The translations under genes and the position numbers were made by a program. A DNA stretch of 64,000 nt. Source: Alphaproteobacteria bacterium (GTDB lineage Bacteria; Pseudomonadota; Alphaproteobacteria; RF32; CAG-239). The notes under the pieces were generated by a model. That model made no database searches, was not told where the DNA came from, and was given only the letters and a program-made list of their open reading frames with translations. This document shows, piece after piece, positions 48,091 to 56,500 of the stretch (the first letter of the stretch is position 1; the number at the start of each line of letters is the position of its first letter). The DNA is taken from positions 58,770-122,769 of the forward strand of contig JAFUSA010000009.1 of assembly GCA_017480745.1 (NCBI GenBank). The letters run 5' to 3'.

Positions 48091-48840
48091 ATGGCGGATC
48101 AATTAGGCGTAAATAATACTCAACAACGGTTGCTCGCAGGAACATCTCAGCCGCGCCAGCAGGAATCTTCGCGGAATTATAGTGAAGATCGCTCCGAAGA
48201 CAGCAATTTGGTTGTTAACGCAAGTGAAAAGCGCTATTTGTGGACAGCACGTGCTTTTGCTGTGGTAACTGCCATAAGTATTTGTTGTAACCTGATATTA
48301 CTTTTGACGGTAGCGAACATTTTGCCGCTTTATAGAGTAGAGCCTTATTTATTGACATTGTCTAATAAAGAGGAGCAAGTATATCGGATTATACCGTATA
48401 ATAAAAATATGAACTCCGAAAAAACCATTACGGAAACTTTTATCAGACAGTATATATTATTACGTAATACGCTGTTGCCTGATGTAGAAGAGATGGAATC
48501 TCGTTGGGGTAATGGGGGTGATTTGCAGGAAATGTCATCACCTGTTGTGTATGATGATTTTATGAAGAACACCGGTAGAAAACGTATGAAAAGTATTAAA
48601 GAAGACGGTTTAACCAGTGTTGTTAAAATTATTACGGTTAATGAAATAGAAGAGGCGGTTTGGCAGGTTGAATACAGTGTTGATTATTATTTACCGTCAT
48701 CTTTTACGCCTAAAACCGTTAAATACAGGGCCAGTTTGCGAGCCCAATATATTCAACGTCGCGTTCAATTTCGCGAACGTTTGAAAAATCCGGTAGGATT
48801 CAAGATAGTTTCTTACGGAACAAAGCAAATAAACGATTGA
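48091..48840 (+). CDS. virB8: VirB8-like inner-membrane protein, second copy
   Basis: A 249-residue paralogue of the first VirB8: a polar N-terminus of about 50 residues, a membrane helix (AFAVVTAISICCNLILLLTVA, about 53–75) and the periplasmic domain with FIRQYILLRNTLLPDVEEMESRWGNGGDLQEMSS and KNPVGFKIVSY. The shared RWGxGGxxQxMSSPxVYxxF and NPxGF blocks show both copies come from one duplication. Divergence suggests they form a heteromeric scaffold or have separate partners. Duplicated VirB8 is also known in the Rickettsiales vir systems. Confidence 0.9.
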   Translation: MADQLGVNNTQQRLLAGTSQPRQQESSRNYSEDRSEDSNLVVNASEKRYLWTARAFAVVTAISICCNLILLLTVANILPLYRVEPYLLTLSNKEEQVYRIIPYNKNMNSEKTITETFIRQYILLRNTLLPDVEEMESRWGNGGDLQEMSSPVVYDDFMKNTGRKRMKSIKEDGLTSVVKIITVNEIEEAVWQVEYSVDYYLPSSFTPKTVKYRASLRAQYIQRRVQFRERLKNPVGFKIVSYGTKQIND

Positions 48841-48856
48841 TGTTAAGGATAATAAT

Positions 48857-50587
48857 ATGAGAATATGTTATAAAAGCTTAATACTTACAATTATCGGAAT
48901 GCTGTTTGCCACCAACTCTTTGGCAGGTTTGGTGGATGATGCTGATCAGTCTGCCAACCAGCAAAAAGGTAATTACCAACCGATGAATATGAGTTACGCC
49001 GGATTTAATTCTTTGGGAATGATACAAAGTGCGTGGCAGGATCCTTTGCAAAATTTGGGGGAAGGACAAAGTAAGCCTGCATATTCCAAGTATTATTGGT
49101 CTCCGGATTTGGTATTGCCGATACGTTTGCGCGAATCAATGCTTACATTAATTAATTTTCCGGAATGGGAATTGGTAGAAGAAGTTATGTTGGGTGACAG
49201 CGGTTCTTTCAGTGCCGAATTAGCCGGTCCGAATTCGGTTATTTTATATCCTGTGGGTGGAACAGCCGTGGGAGTAGATACAAACATGGTAATTTTCGGT
49301 CGTTCGGGCAATAAATACGTGTTTTATGTAAAGAGTGAAGGATTTAATACCGAAAGATTAACTAACTCCATTATAGATATTGATGTTGTCAGTAAAGGTG
49401 GCGCATCGGGAGGTGGTCCCAGTAGCAGCTCGGGTGTATTAGGCGGAGGATCCGGAAGAATTGGCGGTTCAGCCGGTAGTTCCGGAAGCAGTAAAAGTGT
49501 AGATTCCACATATACCAAAAGGTTTCTTAAAGAAGATTGGTTGAAAAGTATTCCGCTTGATCCGACAAAGTTTCGTTTTGATATAGAGATTTATGTGCCT
49601 AATCCGGAAGATGTGGTGATTGCACCTGAGCGCGTATGGCATGATGACATATTTACCTACATTGATTTGGGAGAAAAAGCATTAAATATGGTTCAACGAC
49701 CGGTGGTTACATTGATTGTTGAAAGAGTGGAAACTCCGGTTGGTTTTAGGGCAAAAGGACCAAATAATCGTTTGATAATTGTTGAAGGTATAGGCGACAT
49801 GGTTATGCGTAGCGGTAAAAGAATGGTTTGTCTGAAAATGCGCCGTTCTGACGATGACGGCTTGCAATATGTTAGCTACCATGATGAAGATAATGCATGG
49901 GATGTTGGACCGAAAATACCGGGAGGACAGTCTGCAAACGGTTCAAATTCATCGTCAGCAACAGGAAATTCCGCAACCGGAAGTTCCGGCGAACAACATT
50001 CGTCTGATAATTCCGGAAATGAAGATTTAAACGGTATTGATGTGACAAAAGTTGATGCTTCCGGTGGAATTACGGTTCCAAATCAGGCTTCGGCCTCGGC
50101 TTTTTTCATCGGAGATGAAAGCAAAGGTAATTCCTCAGCAAACGGTGGTAGTTCAGGCAATATGTATAACATAACAATGCCTAAGTCTGATGTTATGATG
50201 ACGGATAACGGTATGGCTATCGGTATAGATTATGATCACATGACAAAAATAGATCGTTCAAGCAGTGGAAATGTTCAGAATCCGTATCCGCAATACAAAT
50301 TTGGCAGCGGCTTTGCCGGAAGTGATGGTGAAAACCTGTCTATTGAGTTGGGAACAGATAGTAATGTTAATAATTTAGAGACATTGTGGCGTGATTTATC
50401 CGGCAGATATTCATCACTTTTGGGTGGATATGAACCATTTTATTCGGTTGATACTCCGGCGGATGGACAAGGTAAGGAGCTCTTCCATTTACGGGTTGGA
50501 CCGGTTAAAAGTTTAGATGGCGGAGATGCAATTTGTAGCCAGTTAGGTCGTAATGGAGTATTTTGTAGTGTTGTGAGGATGCAATAG
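48857..50587 (+). CDS. virB9: VirB9-like core protein fused to a C-terminal SPOR domain
   Basis: This 576-residue protein has a signal peptide (residues 1–23). Its N-terminal domain carries the beta-strand pattern of VirB9/TrbG (VGVDTNMVIFGRSGNKYVFYV). After a Gly/Ser-rich linker comes the C-terminal VirB9 domain (VIAPERVWHDDIFTYIDLG, NNRLIIVEGIGDMVMRSGKRMVCLK). A second Ser/Asn-rich linker leads to a last segment of about 75 residues. This ends LFHLRVGPVKSLDGGDAIC and SQLGRNGVFCSVVRM, the pattern of a peptidoglycan-binding SPOR domain. VirB9 normally ends after its second domain at about 280 residues. The fusion could anchor the core complex to cell-wall glycans. Confidence 0.85.
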   Translation: MRICYKSLILTIIGMLFATNSLAGLVDDADQSANQQKGNYQPMNMSYAGFNSLGMIQSAWQDPLQNLGEGQSKPAYSKYYWSPDLVLPIRLRESMLTLINFPEWELVEEVMLGDSGSFSAELAGPNSVILYPVGGTAVGVDTNMVIFGRSGNKYVFYVKSEGFNTERLTNSIIDIDVVSKGGASGGGPSSSSGVLGGGSGRIGGSAGSSGSSKSVDSTYTKRFLKEDWLKSIPLDPTKFRFDIEIYVPNPEDVVIAPERVWHDDIFTYIDLGEKALNMVQRPVVTLIVERVETPVGFRAKGPNNRLIIVEGIGDMVMRSGKRMVCLKMRRSDDDGLQYVSYHDEDNAWDVGPKIPGGQSANGSNSSSATGNSATGSSGEQHSSDNSGNEDLNGIDVTKVDASGGITVPNQASASAFFIGDESKGNSSANGGSSGNMYNITMPKSDVMMTDNGMAIGIDYDHMTKIDRSSSGNVQNPYPQYKFGSGFAGSDGENLSIELGTDSNVNNLETLWRDLSGRYSSLLGGYEPFYSVDTPADGQGKELFHLRVGPVKSLDGGDAICSQLGRNGVFCSVVRMQ

Positions 50588-50591
50588 GTAA

Positions 50592-53500
50592 ATGAGCAGA
50601 GAACCGTTAACACATTCCGAAAGATATGTTCGCAAGACAAACCGTATTATTTTGATAGTCGGTATTATCACTCTGTTCGTTTTTTTCTTTGGCTTGCTGT
50701 TACTCGGTTCGGGAGAAGAACAAGAACAGCAAACATTTGAAATTGAACGAAATATTGCCGATGAAACAAAATTAGATATGGAAAGTGACAATTCTGATGA
50801 AACGGAAATTGAGTTTAACGATTCGGATGAAATGGAGCGTCCTATAACACTTATACCTAATCCCATCAGTATGGGACAAGTAATATTAGGCAACACGGCA
50901 AGTAATGTTTTAACTGTCGGAACAAATGGTAAAAAAGCAATTAAGATAATATCTGTTGAGTTGGAAGAAGCTCCGTTTGAAGGTTTCAAATATGAAACTA
51001 ATTGTAACGGCAAGGAATTGCTTGGCAAACTTACGTGTAATGTTACAATGAGTTGGCAACCGACTATTGCGGCAAATGTGCAAAATAATTTTAAAATTAT
51101 ATGGCATGAAACAAATGTTTCTGCCAGCAATGCCAAACACGATGAAGTTGAAGTTTCAGGTGTTTCTGTTAGTCCGGAAGATTGTAATGTTTGTGATGCT
51201 ACTACCGGAGAAAATTGTGTAGATATAAGCGGTTCCGGCGGTAAGCAGTTAAGACAGGCAATAGCTCCTGACGGTCATGTTTTAGGCACTATCGGAGAAG
51301 ATGGTTTGGTGCGCGATGCCAACGGTAATGTTATCGGAAAGGTAAATGCAGATGGAATGATTGTTGACGCCGAAGGAAATATCATCGGCGTGGCATCCTC
51401 AGGTAAAATAATTGTAGATGAAAACGGTAATGTTATCGGTTATGTAGATGAAAACGGAATCGCTTATGATAATGACGGTAATGTTATCGGTAATATGATG
51501 AGCGACGGCACAATTTTAGACAGCAATGGCAAAATTTTAGGTAAAGCAGTTAATTCAGGCTATGTTTACGATGATGAAGGTAATATCATCGGACGCGTTT
51601 TGAATGATGGTTCGGTTGTTGATTTAGACGGTAATGTTATAGGTCATGTGGATGAAAACGGTAATGCGGTAGATGAAAACGGAATCAAAATCGGGCATGT
51701 GGCACGTTCGGGAGAAGTGATTACTGATGAAAACGGCAATATTATCGGTATTGTTATGCCAAACGGAGATGTTGTAGATGAAAATGGCGATGTAATCGGC
51801 CGTATAGATGAAAACGGTAATGTCATTACCAATAGAAATATCGGTAAACGAGGTTCGACCGCACGGTTGGCGGTGGATGAAAACGGCAATGTAATCGGCT
51901 ATATAGATGAAAACGGCAATGTTATTGATTTTGCCGGTAATGTAATTGGTAAAGTTGATAAAAACGGTAATGTGGTTGATAAAGACGGAAAAATCATCGG
52001 TAAACAAAGTGATGAATGGCGTGATTTGGCTGTTGATGAGTCAGGCAATGTAATCGGTTATATTGATAAGGATGGTCTTGTTCATGACAATAAGGGTGAA
52101 ATTATCGGTTATGTAGATGAAAACGGCAATGTGGTGGGAAATTCTCCTCAGCATTTATCCATAGGTTCGGCAAGTTCACGAAAACTTGCTTATGACAGCG
52201 AAGGCAATGTAATCGGTTATGTAGATGAAAACGGCAATGTGATAGATGAAAACGGCAAAGTAGTTGGTTACATTGATGAAAACGGTAATGTTATTGCCAA
52301 TGATGTGTCGTCTGTTTTAGGTAAGATAAAGAAAGATAAAATGGCAGTTGATGCGAACGGCAATCTTTTAGGTTATGTAGATGAAAATGGCAATGTTATT
52401 GATGAATACGGGCGAATTATCGGTCATGTAGATGAAAACGGCAATGTTATAGATAAAAATGGTAAATTGATAGGTAAGTCACGCGAAGGCAGGTTGGCGA
52501 TAGATAAAAACGGCAATGTAATTGGTTATATAGATGATTCCGGTAATGTGATAAATAGTAAAGGCGAAATAATTGGCCGTGTGGATGAACAAGGTAATGT
52601 TATTGATAAAAAAGGAAATATCATTGGTAGTAGCAGAAGCGGTCGTATAGCGGTAGATGAAAGCGGTCGTGTAATCGGATACATAGATGAGAACGGTAAT
52701 GTGATTGGCATGGACGGACGTCTGGTCGGTAAGGTAGATGAAAACGGTCGTATTTTAGATAGTTCAGGTAAGGTAATCGGAGAAGCTCGTGCCGGAAACG
52801 CAGTGTTCGATGCCAATGGCAAAATGGTAGGTTATGTAGATAGCAAGGGTAAGGCCAGAGATATTGACGGTAATATTACCGGAGTGGTAGATAAAAACGG
52901 TAATGTTATAAAAATCGGCAAAGCCAAAGTTTTGGGCAAGGTTGATACAGGACGTGTTGCCGTGGATGAGAACGGCAATGTGATAGGATATATAGATGAA
53001 AACGGTAATGTTGTTGATGAAAATGGTAATATTATCGGCAAGGTTGATAAAAATGGCAATGTAACAGATTTAAATGGTAGTATTATAGGTAAAACAAAAA
53101 ATGCAATGGTTGTTCGCGATGAAAACGGCAATATCATCGGATATGTTGATGAAAATGGTAATGCCGTTGATTTAAGCGGTCATTCCATCGGCTATATAGA
53201 TGAAGATGGAAATGTTATTAACGATTCGGATGTAAAAGTTATCGGAACAACAAAGGATGGTCGAATTGCAGTTGATAAAAATGGTAATTTTATAGGTTAC
53301 ATAGATGAAAATGGTAACGTTTTAGATGCTAATGGTAATATTATCGGACATGTAGATAAATATGGTAATGTAATAGATAAAAACGGTAATATTATCGGTA
53401 AAGCACAAGATGCCTTGGTTGCTTATGATAAAGATGGCAATATTATAGGGTATGTAGATAAAAACGGCAATGTGGTAGATGAATACGGCAATGTAATCGG

Positions 53501-56500
53501 TTATTTAGACGAAAACGGTAACGTTGTGAGTGTTGATGCCTCAAAAATAATGGGTAAAATTAAAAAAGATAAAATAGCTTATGATAAAGATGGTAATTTC
53601 ATAGGTTATGTAGACGAAAATGGTAATGTTAGAGATATAAACGGGAATATCATCGGGCGCGTGGATAGTAACGGCAATGTTATAGATAAAAACGGTAATA
53701 TAATCGGTGAAACCAAAGAAGGAATGTTAGCTGTTGACAAGGATGGCAATGTAATAGGATTTATTGATGATTATGGCAATGTGATTAATGATAAAGGCGA
53801 AGTCATCGGTAGAATGGATGCCAAAGGTAACATTATAGATAAAGACGGGAATATTATCGGTGTTAGTAAGAGTGGACGTATTGCCGTAGATAAATACGGT
53901 AAGTTGTTGGGTTATTTGGATGCAAAAAATGATGACATCGGTAAAAATCTGTCAAAGGTTATCGGTAAAGTAAAGAAAGATAAGATAGCGGTAGGGGCAG
54001 ACGGAAAGGTCTTAGGTACCATAGATGAGAACGGTAATGTAATAGATGAAAACGGAAACATTATCGGTCACGTAGATGCCAATGGCAATATAGTAGATAA
54101 AGACGGAAAGATAATCGGCAAAGCGCGAGAAGGCAAATTAGCGATAGATAAAGACGGTAATGTAATCGGCTATATAGATGACTTCGGCAATGTTATAGAC
54201 AAGAACGGCGAAGTAATCGGCCATTTGGACGAGCGCGGCAATGTTGTAGATGAAAACGGCAATATCATAGGCAGTAGCCGGAGCGGGCGTATAGCGGTAG
54301 ATGAAAATGGTAAAGTAATCGGTTACGTAGATGAAAACGGTAATGTAATCGGCATGGACGGCAAGATAATCGGCAAGGTAGATGAAAACGGCCGCATAAT
54401 TGACGAGAACGGTAATGTAATCGGAGAAGCAAAAGTAGGCGATGCAGTTTTAGATGAAAACGGCAAAATGGTAGGTTATGCCGATGCTAACGGTAATGTA
54501 AAAGACTTAAATAACAACACGATAGGATATGTAGACGCTAACGGAAATGTAATAAGTACCAGTTCGGCACCGATATTAGGTAAAGTAAAGAAGGATAAAA
54601 TAGCGGTAGGGGCAGATGGAAAAGTTTTAGGTACCATAGACGAGAACGGCAACGTAATAGATGAAAATGGAAACATTATCGGCAAGGTAGACGCATACGG
54701 CAATATAGTAGATAAAGACGGAAAGATAATCGGCAAAGCGCGAGAAGGCAAATTAGCGATAGACAAAGACGGTAATGTAATCGGCTATATAGATGACTTC
54801 GGCAATGTGATAGACAAGAACGGCGAAGTAATCGGCCATTTGGACGAGCGCGGCAATGTTGTAGATGAAAACGGAAATATCATAGGCAGTAGCCGAAGCG
54901 GGCGTATAGCGGTAGATGAAAATGGCAAAGTAATAGGTTACGTAGATGAAAACGGCAATGTAATCGGCATGGACGGCAAGGTAATCGGCAAGGTAGATGA
55001 GAACGGCCGTATAGTTGACGAGAATGGTAATGTAATCGGAGAAGCGAGAGTAGGCGATGCGGTTTTAGATGAAAACGGCAAAATGGTAGGTTATGTTGAT
55101 CCTAATGGAAGAGCGTTGGATATAAACGGTAATGTGGTTGGAGTTGTAGATGCCGATGGCAATGTAAGAAAAACGGAAGCCGGTAAAATATTAGGTAAAG
55201 TAAAGAAAGATAAAATAGCGGTAGGGGCAGACGGAAAGGTCTTAGGCATCATAGACGAGAACGGCAACGTAATAGATGAAAACGGAAACATTATCGGCAA
55301 GGTAGACGCATACGGCAATATAGTAGATAAAGACGGAAAGATAATCGGCAAAGCGCGAGAAGGCAAATTAGCGATAGACAAAGACGGTAATGTAATCGGC
55401 TACATAGATGACTTCGGCAATGTTATAGACAAGAACGGAGAAGTAATAGGCCATTTGGACGAGCGCGGCAATGTTGTAGATGAAAACGGAAATATCATAG
55501 GCAGTAGCCGAAGCGGACGTATAGCGGTAGATGAAAATGGCAAAGTAATAGGTTACGTAGATGAAAACGGTAATGTAATCGGCATGGACGGCAAAGTTAT
55601 CGGCAAGGTAGATGAGAACGGCCGTATAGTTGACGAAAACGGTAATGTAATCGGAGAAGCGAGAGTAGGCGATGCAGTTTTAGATGCCAGCGGAAAGATG
55701 ATAGGTTATGCCGATGCCAACGGTAATGTAAAAGATATGATGGGAAGAACTATCGGAACCGTAGGAGCAGATGGGATTGTTAGAAAATCTTCAAATTCAA
55801 ATGTTTTGGGAGAGGTCAAAACAGACAGAATTGCTGTTGATGCCAACGGTAATGTTTTGGGAATTATAGACGAGAACGGCAATGTAATAGATGAAAACGG
55901 AAACATTATCGGTCACGTAGATGCCAATGGCAATATTATTGATAACAATGGCAAAAAAATAGGTAGGGCACGCAATGCCAAATTAGCGATAGACAAAGAC
56001 GGTAATGTAATCGGCTATGTGGATGAAAACGGCAATGTAATTGATAAACACGGTAAAGTTATCGGTACAGTAGATAAACATGGCAATGTGGTAGATAAAA
56101 ATGGTAATATTATCGGAGGTGTTCGTCACGGACGTATAGCGGTAGATGAAAATGGTAAAGTAATAGGTTACGTAGATGAAAACGGCAATGTCATCGGTAT
56201 GGATGGCAGGGTAATCGGCAAGGTAGATGAAAACGGCCGCATAATTGACGAAAACGGTAATGTAATCGGAGAAGCAAAAGTAGGTGATGCGGTTTTTGAT
56301 GAAAATGGCAAAATGATAGGTTATGCCGATTCTGATGGCAAAGTTAGAGATGCCTCCGGTAAGGTTATAGGTATTGTAGATAATGACGGTAAGGTCATTA
56401 AAACTTATGAACCAAGAGTTTTAGGTAAAGTAAGAGAAGATAATGTTGCGATTGATGCTAATGGCAAAGTAATAGGCACCATAGACGAGAACGGCAATGT

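Noticed and set aside
52526..55906. Several minus-strand open frames of about 100 residues rich in Pro, Ser and Leu in the repeat region
   Set aside because: They are antisense shadows of the 51-bp coding repeat: they recur at 615-bp spacing, lack ribosome binding sites, and their sequence follows from the plus-strand codons.
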